This document shows, piece by piece, positions 10,681-22,878 of a stretch of 64,000 bases of DNA. Position numbers and translations under genes: made by a program. The notes beneath the pieces were generated by a model. That model was given only the letters and a program-made list of their open reading frames with translations, made no database searches and had not been told where the DNA came from. Positions within the stretch are counted from its first letter, which is position 1; every line of letters starts with the position of its first letter. Source of the stretch: Hevea brasiliensis (Eukaryota; Streptophyta; Magnoliopsida; Malpighiales; Euphorbiaceae); assembly GCF_030052815.1 (NCBI RefSeq), contig NC_079501.1:95170017-95234016 (forward strand). The letters are read 5' to 3'.

Positions 10681-13600
10681 TGTCACACCCTACTCCTCAT
10701 AAGATGTAACATGATCCCGTAGTATATCTAATAAATTATCGTACTTCGCGTACTGGTAACCCATTAAATGAACTACAAGGGATTTTAAAATCATTTACCA
10801 TCATTTTTATAGTGGTCGGAACGTTGGATATTTATTAAAAAGCCTTTAATTGAAATTTTGATCGTGGATTAAATTATCGCTTAAAATCTGGTGTTACGAA
10901 AATTTTTCAGAATTTCGGCAGAGTGCTGATTGTATTTTGAGAAAACAGTTCTTCAAAACCTAAAAAGAAAAACACTCCCAATATGTTTTCTCAGCCACAA
11001 CTCCAATAAAATCCATTTCACCTCCCAATTCAATCCCATACAAGAAGCTCAATTCGCAATCAAACGCAACTTGATTTAAACCAACACTGAACCATCTCAT
11101 TTCAATCTCACAAATTTTCAATGTAAAGGAAAAAGTTATCATTCACAAAATACAAGAATTTAAATATTTACATTCATTGAAGTACTAAAATTAGTATAAC
11201 AAAACTTTATAAGTAATTAAAATCTCAAACTAATATTACAGTAATTTGTATTTGATTACATTCCAAAATAATATTACAAAAGTATTTATGCAACTGCTCA
11301 AATGAAATTACATACATATAATTACATGATTACATCAGAATCTAATGTACAAAGGTATACCTATAATATACCCGAAGCTAGTCCCAATGTGTCTTCAAGG
11401 TGCAGCTTCAAGTGATCTCACTCAGCTGCTCTATCCTTACTTCGACCTGCGACAGCATACAGAGCTATCGCTGAGTGGTGAACTCAGTAGTGCACAACTA
11501 TAATTTAAAATGTAATACAATATACATTGACAAAATTATAAGAAGAATTTGGAAATCCTTAAATTCATCAAAATTCCAAAAATCAAAATAAACGCTGCCA
11601 ATAATATAAATCATTTGTTCAAATGACCTTGATCAATAATCACAATTTATCAAATCATAATTAGACATTTAAAATAATCCCATCCATTTATGAAAATAAA
11701 GAGTAAATTTCACTAAAATCAATTATGCACAAATCTCATTTTAAAAACACCATTGCTCATTTTTCCAAAAACCATTCTTAATCTCACTAACTTTATGCAG
11801 GACTAATCCGTAAGGGCCAATCTTCAAAGTGATTCTCACTCCCTATGGTCGAGGAGATCGAATCGTGCACATTACATACATAACAAATTACTTCCCAAAA
11901 GGGCCAAGTTTAACTTAGATCTAACCTCTGATAAGAGGAAGATCTAAGCATGTGCACGTACCATGGTATACCATGGTAATCAAAACAAAGCTAACTCCAG
12001 TATCTCCTCAATAAATGAGGGACGAGTAATAACATGTCGAGCATTTATAGTGAGATATAAAACAACATCACAATTCAAAGCATAATTTGTCCTTTTTCCA
12101 TGTAAATCATTTTCTAATCAAAATTTTTCCAAAGCAAATTTTATTCGATCTATAACAAAAATAAAATCATAACTTATCCATTTCCCAAAACTAAACTCAT
12201 TCACACTGTAAAACATTTCAATAATTGTTGGAATAAAATAAATTCAATACTTGATAAACATAATACATAAAGAAAATAAAATCATTTAAGCAAATGAAAT
12301 ATGCAAAATCTTATAAATTGAAGACTAGTTGTGCACAAACCTCTTTGTTGACTTAGTTTACTCCAATTTTCATTTTTCCTTCGAAGATTCCTTTCTAACT
12401 AAAACACATAAATTTAAAGTGCTTAAGTATCCCTTCTCAAATCATTTTTTATAACTAATTCCAAAAATTTCATTTTTGCAGACTTATCCTACCTATTACG
12501 GTTTATAAATTCAGGTCCTCTACATTTTTGTTTGTAGTGGCACTATTTATTGTACTATTCAAGTCAAAATATTGATTTTTTCATTCTAAATAGATTTATT
12601 AACTCTAATTGCACCCACATACCATATTTTGGGTATCAAATTTGTTAGCATTGATTGTCATTCCAAATTCAAAGCTTCCTAAGAGAAATTGTAAATTTTC
12701 AGTTTTGGATCACTATTTTCTACTGTTCCATTGGTCTGGTTACTGTAAGAATGTGGCTAAGTACCCTTCATCAAAGTTGTTCCTTATTGTCTTAGCTTTA
12801 ATTCCTTAGTGTCTTAGGAATTTGTAGTTTTGTAACCCAAGTTATGCCTATTTTTCTAAGGCTGGCTAGATTGGTAACAACCCAGAAATTCTAGGAAATT
12901 TCTGGTTCTGGCAGTTTTGGTGACCCCAAATTGACTTGGTTATAGACAGAATTTGGGTTTGTGTTCTTCATGAAAGTTGTAGTACTATGTCATAGCTTTC
13001 TAATTGTTCAAAGATCAGGTCATTTGGACCTGTCTAGACCAAGTTATGGTTAGTCATTTTTATACAGTGGCAGTGTGCTAATTCCGGGTTTGACCTAATT
13101 GTTCACTAACTTAAAGTCATTTTCAGGGCAGGGTTGCTATATGAAAATTGTGGCATTATGTGTCTAATTTTATTTTCAATTAGCCTCACACTAATTGGGA
13201 TGACAGAATTATAGTTTTGGTCCTTGGAGTGGACCAAGGTCTGGCTGTCCAGAATTAGACCCTTACCAATCCGAATTCAAGGTCATTCCTCACCATTCCA
13301 ACACACCCTAATTGGCCCCAATTGACCATTTTGAGTCTCAATTAGGTCAATTTGCCTCAATCTCAAAAATCTCCAATTTTTTTTTCTAATTTCTCATTGG
13401 CCAAGAACCCTAATTTCCTAAATTCATCAATTCTTGCAATTAAGGTGTTCTAATCATCTCTACATGCTTAATCAAGCTTACATACATAATTAATTGAACT
13501 AAAACACTTCAACATCTCCTAACCCCATGGCTGCCAAATTTTCACTTCCATTATTCAAGCATGGTTTTCTTTATTTCTAATGAAATTTCATCACATTTAA

Positions 13601-14535
13601 ACTTAAATCCATGAATTTGATAAGAATCTAAGCTTGAAGTTGCACTTACCTCAATTTGTGAATTCCCTAGTTCTTCAATTCTCTAATTTTTCTCTTCCTT
13701 CTTGCTCCCAAAAAGAGTTTATCTAGGTCTAAGGGTAAGATTTAGTGTTGGGATTTGGGGGATTTATGGAAGGGAACCAAAGAAATTTAAGCTTTTATCC
13801 TTTAACAATGGTGGAGAAAATAAAAAGAGAGAGAGATGAGAGAGGGCTACGGCTAGGAAGAAGAAGACCCTCCTTTTCATTTTTTTTTTCATTTAAGTGT
13901 ATTTATCCTTATTTTGACTTAGTCAAATTAGTTAATTAAATTTATAATTATTTATGAAGTCATAGTTGCATCATCATGATGATGTCATAAATTGTTTTAA
14001 TTTTTATTTCTTTTCTTTTGTTTTTCCATAACTTCCCCAATTTAATTTTATATTTCACAATTTTAATTTCTCACATTTTATTGGACAATTAGGCCAAGAG
14101 TCACCTCTAAGGGTAAATTGACCAATTTGTCCGTTGCCGGTCTGATCCGGTTTATCAATAATTCTATATTTCTTTCGGAACCCTAATCTAATTATTTGAT
14201 CTGGTTCTCTACCTTTTCCTGTGGTTTTCATATTTTTCCTAACTTCGCAATAATTCTTAGGCCATGGTGTCACAATACTACATATGAAAATAGGGTTATA
14301 ACTGACCTCGCAGTCACTTTCTGGTACGATCACCCATCGCTGTGACCCCCAGCTCATTTAACCCATTGTGCTTTGTTTTCTGAATTTTCATTTCATCATC
14401 ATATAGTGGCTATTTATTTTCATTCAGGACTTTTCTAGATCACTTAAACATGGTTCTAATCCTCTTAATTGTCCGGACCGACACCAATCACCGGAACAGT
14501 AAAATACATAGGACTATGCATGTAGGGGTGTTACA
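10681..14535 (-). mobile_element. Solo LTR of a Ty3/gypsy element (3855 bp)
   Basis: It starts TGTCACACCC and ends GGTGTTACA, flanked by a perfect 5-bp duplication ATTTA (10676-10680 and 14536-14540). Unit B has the empty site near 23338-23345. The ends resemble those of the Tekay-type LTR and suggest minus orientation (TGTAACACC start), but the body differs, so it is another family. No gag, pol or second LTR is present, so it is probably the product of LTR-LTR recombination. Unit C carries the same insertion with its left half deleted (51671-53729). Confidence 0.82.
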
Positions 14536-14950
14536 ATTTACATTAAATTGATAATGTTATTATATAGAATTTTATGTTGTGGTTTGGTTCAATGCTAGAA
14601 GAATCTTAAACTCTTAACTCTCTGCTTTCACCAATTTTTAGACTAAGCTGTGTCTAAAAATCATGGTTTGCACTGATTTTAAATTAAAACTCAATAATTT
14701 TAATTCTTTGATTTAAAGAGACTAAATAGTGGACGTAATATTTTCAAACATAGAAGATCTAATTTCAACTCTCCAAAGAGATTAAATCAATTTGTAGGAT
14801 TTTCTTTTGTTCTTACTTTAATTTTGATTTTAATTCAATTTAAGTTAGATTTAAATTTAATTTGATTTTGATTAAATTTCATAATTAATTTTTAAAAAAA
14901 ATTAAGATTGATAAGAAATCATATTGAATTATATTAGATCAATTAATTTT
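14536..14950. other. Unit A spacer between two solo LTRs
   Basis: AT-rich sequence co-linear with 23336-23765 and 53730-54145. No gene is seen. Confidence 0.6.
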
Positions 14951-16281
14951 TGTAACACCCCGAATTTTTAAATAATTATTTTATGTATAGTTATATGTTT
15001 TTTACTGGTTTGGCGGGCTTAGGAAAGGCAATATGATATTGTTGTGATGTGGGCCTGAGGCCATTGGATGTAGGAGTGTTGTTCGAGTTGCCTTACAGGT
15101 TGGGTAGGTCCTAGGTACAGAGAAAATTCTGCCAAATTTCTAGCATAAATTTAGGATGTCTTTGACTATTTAACTTTCTTGTTTTGTTTTAATATTAATA
15201 AATTCATGAATATAATTTTTTAGGTCATCCGGGTCAACCCTTCTCCTCAGCCCAGTCGCCTCAGTGATCTCCGGTTAATCTTTGAGTAGATATTAATTTT
15301 AATTATGATTTCAACATTATTGTATATTTAAGGCATACCCATGCATTCACTTATAAATATATACATAGAGCTAAATCTTAGGCACGGTTTGTATTACATC
15401 TTTATTAGATGAAATTATTGTGAGTGTTACCTTAAGGTAATTTAGAGCTGTGCGCGTGTGTCGGTGTGCGTATAGTGTGATATTAGATATAGGTAGGACA
15501 AGTAGAACGGTTGGACCTTGACTCACTAGGACCCAATCTTTTTTGTGGATAAGTCGGGGTCAGTATGGCTTTAAGTTGATCTCGCTGACCCCTGCATTTG
15601 GATTATTAAGAGAAAATCCGGCTTGAGTTGATCTCGCTGGCAAGTATTGGAGTAAGAGAGATGTATAGAGAATTAGCTCACATATTTATATACACTGATG
15701 TGAGACACGGGTGTATAAGTGCTCTAAATTATCTTTTGTGCGAGTATTTTTGAATTTGGTTGAATATATTTGTATATGTTGTACTTCATACTTAGGGATG
15801 TATTAGCCTTAGATAGTTATAGAAATTGTATTTAAAATCAATATTTTACCCTATGAGACGATCGCTCACTCCTGTTCAACTATTTTTCCCAGGTGACAGG
15901 AGGGCTCTTTGAAATTAACTTGCTTTCTTTCTCATAGGTTTACCAGTAAAAGTTTTATTATGATTTTATTTTCTTATTTTCTAATCTAGAACTCTGAATG
16001 TGTTAGTAGTATTCTAATTTTGATTTGGGACTGTAATAATTTATGTATTTAAAGTTGTAAACATATTATATGGTTATGTTGGTATGTATGGAATGAGTAT
16101 TTGCTTAGGATTAGGGAGCTGAGCTCCCATTGGATTAATATATGTTTGTTTGGGGATTGTGAGGGTGACCTGAGCTTCCCAGATATTGATATATTGTGAT
16201 AACAGGTCAGGGTGAGTTAAAAACTCTCTGTTGGATAGTCTAATTTATGGTCGGATTTTGTCTGTTTATTTCCTTGTGACA
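14951..16281 (+). mobile_element. Second solo LTR (1331 bp), plus orientation
   Basis: It begins TGTAACACCCC and ends TTGTGACA. Unit B has uninterrupted sequence at the corresponding place (about 23765-23780) and unit C carries the same insertion at 54146-55450. Several blocks are recognisable as reverse-complement relatives of the Tekay-type LTR, including its start and the blocks around 15320-15400 and 15530-15620. It therefore belongs to a related, shorter LTR family. The flanking duplication is T/A-rich and imperfect (ATTTT against AATTT). Confidence 0.7.
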
Positions 16282-16734
16282 AATTTATTTCAATTTAAGA
16301 TTAACTATTGTTAAATTGATTCCAATTTTTTTTATTTAATTTTAATTTCATATTAGATCATTGTAATTATAAATCATAACTAAATCATTAGCAAGGTGGA
16401 CTTCTAGTTCCATTTTTTTATTTTTTTAATAATTTTAGTTATTTTTTTATTAAATCACTTTAAAATTCTTAATTAAGAGTATATTTAGTATTTAATTATA
16501 TATATGTGTGTGTACTTCATATTTAAATATCATATAATTAAAAATTGCTAAAATTTATATTATATATGATAGACTTATTTTAATATAAAACTCTAAACTT
16601 AAATGAGAAAAGATTTTTTATGACGATAATTGTATATAAAATTATTTTAAAAAATCAAATTTTAAATTAAAACTATACAGAATTGGAAATTTAAATTAAA
16701 ACTATACAGAATTGGTTAAAAAAATTCACAGCTT
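16282..16734. other. AT-rich spacer of unit A, no gene seen
   Basis: Co-linear with 23780-24390 and 55451-55890. It contains a direct repeat of about 27 bp (AAATTTAAATTAAAACTATAC and following bases) at about 16660-16715. Unit C has the repeat too; unit B has one copy. Confidence 0.55.
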
Positions 16735-17305
16735 CATATGGGAGGATTTCTATGTTAGGGCAAAGTTATGATCTATTTTTGAGGAGCTTAAATTAGCCTA
16801 GCAAAGTGGTTATCGTCGGATCTCTATTGAGAGTGATACTTAATTTGCTTGCTATTTAAATCGTCGAGGGTATTTCTCCTACTCTTGCTACCCTTCGATC
16901 TATGGTTCATCCCATTCTTCATCTTCCTCAGCTTGATTGGAATGTTAGCATTGTTCATATTTTTCGAGAAGCTAATGCTTGTGCTGATTGGCTTGTTGGT
17001 TCAATTTTATCTCTTCTTATTGCCGTCCAGATTTTGGATGTTCTTCTAGTGGGGCTTTGCTCGGAGAAATTATTAGGTGTACTCGGTGCACATATATCAT
17101 CTCTCACAATTATGTGGGACTTACTCTCCACATCATAAAGAGAATTCACTTTTTTATAAGAGAGAAAACATTATTTTTTAGTGCTCCCAATGTATCTAAT
17201 AATTAGCCCTTTGCCCCTTACTATTGTACGATGCTAAGGTGTTTCCCACAAGAAGGTTTTTTAGTTTGTTTTGTTTTTAATCTATATACTCATTTTAAAA
17301 AAAAA
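16735..17305 (+). pseudogene. LINE (non-LTR retrotransposon) RNase H C-terminal remnant with poly-A end
   Basis: Conceptual reading with frameshifts gives a plant LINE RNase H (RVT_3-like) tail: ELKLA..QSGYRRISIESDT, then LDWNVSIVHIFREANACADW. The last piece is the typical 'V.H.FREAN..ADWLA' end of that domain. Stops and a frame change at 16840-16860 break it. A 3' UTR follows, rich in GTTTTGTTTTTAATCTATA, and ends in a short A run near 17299-17307, as expected for target-primed reverse transcription. Equivalent remnants are at 24395-24821 (unit B) and 55895-56460 (unit C). Confidence 0.72.
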
Positions 17306-17343
17306 TATATATATATTAAAAAACTTTAATTGAAATCTGATTC

Positions 17344-17541
17344 CTAAAATGAAATCGAACCGCATACCGTTCTAAATACTGCCCGCAGATTAGCGTCTTT
17401 GTCGGCCTGCGATCGTCGCCATTTGTTCTTCAACTTGTCAGAATTAGACAAGATTCCTTGTCCCCTTTTTGGCTCAACTATGACTACAAATCCACAACTG
17501 GTCGATGAGAGTTGGGAATGCTCACGCCACTGATCAATCAT
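17344..17541 (-). other. Conserved short ORF of unknown function, copy A (shifted frame)
   Basis: This is one of five near-identical ~200-bp islands that are less AT-rich than their surroundings. Read on the minus strand it begins MIDQWREHSQL, continues CGFVV.VEPKRGQGILSN and then differs from copies B1, B2 and D, because this copy has one extra base (GTTCTTCAAC against GTTCTCAAC, near 17425-17433 and 28435-28443). I do not recognise the family. It may be an exon remnant of a gene captured in the duplicated unit, or non-coding. Confidence 0.35.
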
Positions 17542-17559
17542 TTGTTTGTATTTTATTTT

Positions 17560-18990
17560 TATTAATTTATTTCAATTTAAATTTAAATTTAATATTTTAT
17601 AAATTTAAAAATAATTCCAATACTATTAAATTAGTATAGATTTTCATTTTATTTCAGTATTTAAATAAATTATACCATAATAAATTGCATTATTAAATTC
17701 ATTAAAAAAAAATAGAAATGTTAATCAATATGTGTATGTTCCAACATTACCTAATTGTAAATAAATAGTTTTATTAAATTAATATTACGAATTAAATAAC
17801 AAAAAATACGCTTTTTATAAATATAATTTTTTAGATTTATTTATATATAAATAGAATTTGTTTCATCTAGTGCATGCAAGTTAATTAGGGTAAATTAATT
17901 ATTTTTCAATTTTATATTATATAATAATTAATAATTATGTCTTTATATTTTAAAAAATATATTAAAATATTCATAAATTTTGATGAATAATTAATGCATT
18001 TTAATTCTCCAATAATTTGAAAATAATAAAAAAATTATTATTATTATAATTATTTTAATATGTTCTTCAAATGATTCCCATATGATCAATATGGTCAAAA
18101 TGTAGTACACTAGTGTAAGCTTCCTAGCAAAGATGTTTTTTACAAATTATAAAAATAAATATTATGTTTTAATAAAATTTCAATTATTCATATAAACATA
18201 AGAAAATCTAATTAATTGATATCATGATCATTTATATAGGATGTGTTTCATATGTCCTTTCTTTTCTTTTTTATATTCTGATCTATCCTAAATGTATGAT
18301 AAATTCACATATAAAATAATCCATATATTTCTTTTATATATGATAAATAAGATTTAGGCTCTATGGAAATGTCTTAATGGGGACATCAATAGCTATTAGC
18401 AATTTCAAATTCAGGGAATGTTTAGTATTGCCGTTAAAACAGCTGTTGATAAATAGTTAGAGAGTATTAAAAAATAATTTAAAATTAAATTTAATAAATT
18501 TTAATCATAAAAATATTAAAATAAAAAATAATTTTTTTAAATTGCTTATTTCAATAGTATCTAAAATAATATTTTTTCCTTCAAAAGTAATTCTGCCTTT
18601 ACACCTTTAATGTCAAATAAATACTTAGTTTTAAAAGATTGTAGAATATTTTCAATATATATAAAAACAGTGCTCTCTCTCTTACAAAATATAAGTCCTC
18701 CTTATAGTATAGTGAATTTCAAATAATTATAAGAGATAATACATATGTATTGAGCGCATTTAATAATCTCCCCTTAGTTTTAACTTAGTAGTTTGATTCT
18801 CAAATCGAGCCAAAATAATAATAATAATAAGAAAGAATTTTAGCAATTATTAGCAATTATTATCTCCTGTGCCGTTCACGAGAGGTACAGGAACTGGATA
18901 TTGATCCGCTAAAGAAAATCAAACGCAGCTCTGGCATCATTTGTATTTATTGAGAAAAATTCGCAGTTGCCTTACTTGTGGCCATCGTCT
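17560..18990. other. Upstream intergenic region of PRX1
   Basis: AT-rich, co-linear with 28564-29355 plus 35090-36150 in unit B, 56700-58140 in unit C and 62763-64000 in unit D. Units A and C share a deletion of about 100 bp next to GATTTAGGCTCTATG (18352 and 57506) relative to units B and D. No gene is seen. Confidence 0.6.
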
Positions 18991-18997
18991 CGTGATG

Positions 18998-19023
18998 TTG
19001 ACCTCCTGATTCATTTTTAAATA
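18998..19023 (+). promoter_or_regulatory. PRX1 core promoter: W-box and altered TATA
   Basis: TTGACC (18998-19003) is a WRKY-type W-box core. The TATA position holds TTTAAATA (19016-19023), whereas PRX2 and PRX3 have TATAAATA at the same place. The ATG lies 55 bp downstream. Site functions are inferred from consensus only. Confidence 0.5.
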
Positions 19024-19078
19024 CTCACTATCATCGGACCCCCACCAACTAAAACTAAAACCTAGCAAAACCCAAGAT

Positions 19079-20319
19079 ATGGAGAGATGCACTTGTTCTT
19101 CTTCAAGCCAAATTACACACATTATTATATTAATGTGCGTCTTTGTTGTTATGTCTGAGACCTTGGTGCATGGCCAAGGCACTCGTGTTGGTTTCTATGC
19201 TACTACATGTCCTAGAGCTGAATCCATTGTGAGCTCAACTGTTGCAACACATTTTCGATCTAACACTGCAATTGCTCCTGCTTTGCTGAGGATGCATTTC
19301 CATGATTGCTTTGTTCGAGGTTGCGATGCTTCTGTCCTTATCGATGGTTCCAATACTGAGAAAACTGCCCCACCAAATCTTGGGTTTAGAGGCTATGAAG
19401 TTATTGACGATGCCAAGACTCAGCTTGAAGCTGCATGTCCTGGAATTGTTTCTTGCGCTGATATTCTTGCACTTGCAGCCCGTGACTCTGTTGTTCTGGT
19501 AATCATCACATCTAATTAATCATGATGTTGCAATTCATCAGGACATTCAAACTATAAATGCTTATTTTAGCAGAGTTATAGATCAATGTCTATATATATA
19601 CATATGCTTATTGCTAAAGGTAGCTTCTTCAAATTTCATGCAGACTGGTGGACGAAGTTGGCTGGTGCCTACCGGACGTAGAGACGGCCGGGTGTCATTG
19701 GCATCCGAAACAACTGATTTGCCTGGCTTCAGAGAATCCATTGATTCCCAAAAGCAAAAGTTCTCTGCCAAGGGTCTTAACACACAAGATCTTGTCGTAC
19801 TTGTTGGTAAGCTTTAACATTATAATATGTCCTTCCTATATTCTGCTATGGTTATGTACGCGCTTGATTCAGTTATATAACACTTGTCTTCTTCTATATA
19901 CAGGAGGACACACCATCGGAACTACAGCTTGCCAGTTCTTTAGTTACAGATTATACAACTTCAATGGCACCGCAAGTTCTGATCCTTCCATTAATGCTTC
20001 GTTCCTCCCTCAACTACAAGCACTGTGTCCACAGAACGGGGATGGGACAAAGCGAGTTGCTTTTGATACAGGTAGTGAAAACAGATTTGATGCATCTTTC
20101 TTCGCCAACCTGAGAAATGGGCGAGGAATACTTGAGTCTGATCAGAAATTGTGGACTGATGCTTCGACGAGAGCAATTGTTCAACGTTTCCTGGGTATTA
20201 CTGGTTTGGCTGCATTCAATGTTGAGTTTGGAAGATCCATGGTTAAGATGAGTAACACTGGAGTGAAGACAGGCACTGATGGTGAAATTAGGAAGATATG
20301 TTCTGCAATAAACTCATGA
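19079..20319 (+). CDS. Class III secretory peroxidase PRX1 (intact)
   Basis: The gene has three exons (19079-19498, 19644-19806, 19904-20319) joined by GT-AG introns of 145 and 97 bp, giving 332 residues, normal for the family. It oxidises phenolic and other donors with H2O2 in the cell wall or apoplast. Residues 1-32 are a signal peptide with a hydrophobic core ([11 protein letters not shown]); the mature chain would start at Gln33. Distal site: Arg71, Phe74, His75 in [10 protein letters not shown]. Proximal haem ligand: His197 in GGHTIG. The eight cysteines of the family are present (44, 77, 82, 120, 126, 204, 236, 327), and the distal Ca ligands are in [10 protein letters not shown]. The intron sites after RDSV.L and in the codon before GGHT are two of the three ancestral peroxidase sites; the first intron is missing. 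[17 protein letters not shown] and [12 protein letters not shown] point to the PRX62/PRX71/N1 subgroup. The ATG has G at -3 and G at +4. Confidence 0.95.
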
Positions 20320-21072
20320 TACTGCCAAGAATTTCCCATGCCCGAAAGAAAAAACTTATCTAAATCTAGTTCTCAAAATCGAGATATAAATATATGAATT
20401 TTATCTTGTATATTGTATTTTAAATTTAAGATAGACTTGGTCTAAGCAGAACTTTCCATATGGGAATACATATCTTCTATTGAAAGTGTGAAGTAATCTA
20501 TCTTTTATCTTGTAAAAGACTAATGATATGATTTATTACATAGGGATGAATATTGATGTATTTAGCTTAAGTTGATAATGAAATGATAATGTGTGTGTGT
20601 GTGAATCTTAATAAATTTGAGTATTTATTACATATACTTTAATGATTTTACAAAAATTTTGATATAAATATTTAATATAATATATTTAATATAATAATTA
20701 TTAAATTTTTTTTCGTAGGAAATCCAACTTATATTAGATGTGGACTTTATCAATATCCAAGAGCCAAAAATACAAAAAAAATTTATTATTATTTGGTGGA
20801 AAAAGGTTAGCATGTCACCAAAATTTTGAAAAGTTAAGCATACTTTGAGGGTCAAGTTGAAGAAAGGAACAAGAGTAATGATAAATTATATTAATTAGAT
20901 AAGGTACGTTTCATCGATCCTTTCTATTAATTGATTAATGCAAGCATCAAGAGAAGCTTCTACCCATAATTGATTTAGCTTTTGCTTAATTAATCTTTGA
21001 AAATGAATATAGTAGATTTTATATATTCAATCATTATAAATTAATGTCTTTATTTTTTTATTATTTATTTTT
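20320..21072. other. PRX1 3' flank
   Basis: AT-rich downstream region with a (GT)n stretch near 20591-20602. It is co-linear with 38323-39470 behind PRX2; only its first ~185 bp remain behind PRX3 (59464-59637). Several A/T-rich words could serve as polyadenylation signals; none is decisive. Confidence 0.5.
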
Positions 21073-22408
21073 TAACATTTTATTTTAATTATATGTGATT
21101 TATGTGTTGAAAAACTTGTTGATTTGCTTGTTTGATCTCCATGATTAATGGGTATATTTGATATTTGAATCCAATTGTTATCTTTTTAAAACTGTGTGAA
21201 TATCATCCCCTCTTATACCTTAAAAATACTTTGTTTTCTAAGAGTTTATCTTAGCTTATAAACTGGTCAAAACTGATTTATTTGTTTAAAACATTTTTAC
21301 GGCTTATAAGCTAAAAAAATAAAATGAAGGAGATGAGCTTTTCATTTTAATGTTTATAAACTAGGTATTTACAAGTTAGTTCGACAAAATATTTTATTGT
21401 GTTGTCCTTATTTAAATTTATAATTTCATTATGGTCCTGTTCAATAATATCTTTTAAATTAATGTTTAGTATTTTGACCCAAATTACCACACTACTTCTT
21501 TTATTTATGTTATTCGGTAGTATAGTATTTATATTAGTGTTTAGATATTAAGGAAATGGTTTATGAAATGTTATTCCTCATAATTTTTAAAGGTTGATCG
21601 AGTGTTTTGACTATTAAAAAAAGTATTATTTTTATATTTAACTATTAATTTAACTGTTATTTTAATGGATACTTTTGCTTTAAATAGCTAACTATTAACA
21701 ATTAACAGCTATTACAACAGCTGATAATTACTAGAATAGTTAATAGTTACTACAACAATTAATATCGTTGAACATACCATATACATCCTTATTGCATTTA
21801 TTCTCATATTGATATTAAAAAATTTATTTTCCTGCGATAATTTAAATAAATTATTTACATTAATTTTAATGAATTTAAAAATTATTTTTATTAAATTTAA
21901 TAAAATATTGGCTATAAAATATTTGTTTTATTTAATTTAAAATTAAATGATGCGTTAATATTATTGAAATATATTTTGATAATATTATAATAAAATATCG
22001 AGTTAATATACTTTATTATTTGAGAAAATAATTTAGTACTTTTTTTAGTTATTTTAATAAAAACTATATTTATAAATTATTCTTTATTATGAAACATGTC
22101 AACTACTTATCAACTGCTTATAAATATTTTAACTAAACACGTAATTGTTTAAAATTTTAAATATTTATAAGTTTGAATTAACTTATAAGTGCCTAACTAA
22201 ATACCCTCCAAATTCAAAATATTGTATCATGTATGCTTCTTTTGCATATAATTAGCAAATATTTGGATATCTTTGAATATATTTAATCCAATTAAATCAT
22301 ATTAGAACAAGTTTGGATAATAATAGTACAGTTAAATTTAAGACAAATTAAATTTAGAAAAATAATACATGTAAAAAAATTTTAGCTATCTATTGAGTAC
22401 CTAATACT

Positions 22409-22410
<2 letters not shown>

Positions 22411-22461
<51 letters not shown>
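22411..22461. repeat. (AT)n microsatellite, about 50 bp
   Basis: An uninterrupted AT dinucleotide run, located in a ~250-bp segment of unit B that is absent from units A and C. Confidence 0.95.
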
Positions 22462-22462
<1 letters not shown>

Positions 22463-22728
22463 CATTTTAAATAAATAAATTTTAAAAATTTAATTAAATC
22501 ATTAAATTTTAAAATATACATTATTAAAAAAAATAAAATTAAATGATTTTGAATAGCACTTTGGAATAATTTAAAATAAATTTTAATTAAATTTAGAAAA
22601 TATTTAAATATTAAAATTATTAAAAAAAATTAGTTTTGAAATATCATAAGGTGTATATGTAGTGAAAAAGGTGAGCATTCTAAAAGGTTATGCATAATTT
22701 GAGGACGTAGTTGAAAAAGGGACAAAGT

Positions 22729-22820
22729 ATAATAAGATAAGATGCGATTATTCAATTTTATTAATTAATTATAATTATAATTAATTAATAAAATTGAATA
22801 ATCGCATCTTATCTTATTAT
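22729..22820. repeat. Perfect 92-bp palindrome (46-bp arms, no spacer)
   Basis: The left arm starts ATAATAAGATAAGATGCGAT and the right arm ends with its exact complement; the centre is the TTATAATTATAA-type core at 22769-22780. Unit A (about 10100-10155) and unit C (about 51350-51405) have only the left part and continue straight into TAATGCAATTCAGAC, so the right arm is an addition specific to unit B. Confidence 0.93.
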
Positions 22821-22835
22821 TAATTAATGCAATTA

Positions 22836-22839
<4 letters not shown>

Positions 22840-22875
<36 letters not shown>
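22840..22875. repeat. Poly-T run (36 bases)
   Basis: It lies 20 bp right of the palindrome. Unit A has only a short T run (TCTTTTTTTGG) at the same place (about 10170), so the run has expanded in unit B. Confidence 0.95.

Positions 22876-22878
<3 letters not shown>

Noticed and set aside
16849..17206. Three overlapping + strand ORFs read as separate small proteins
   Set aside because: Only the frame with LDWNVSIVHIFREAN is meaningful, as a LINE RNase H remnant; the others are shadows.
19648..20319. 223-codon + strand ORF beginning inside PRX1 exon 2
   Set aside because: It reads exon 2 in the wrong frame and passes through intron 2. Only its last part is the true exon 3 of PRX1.
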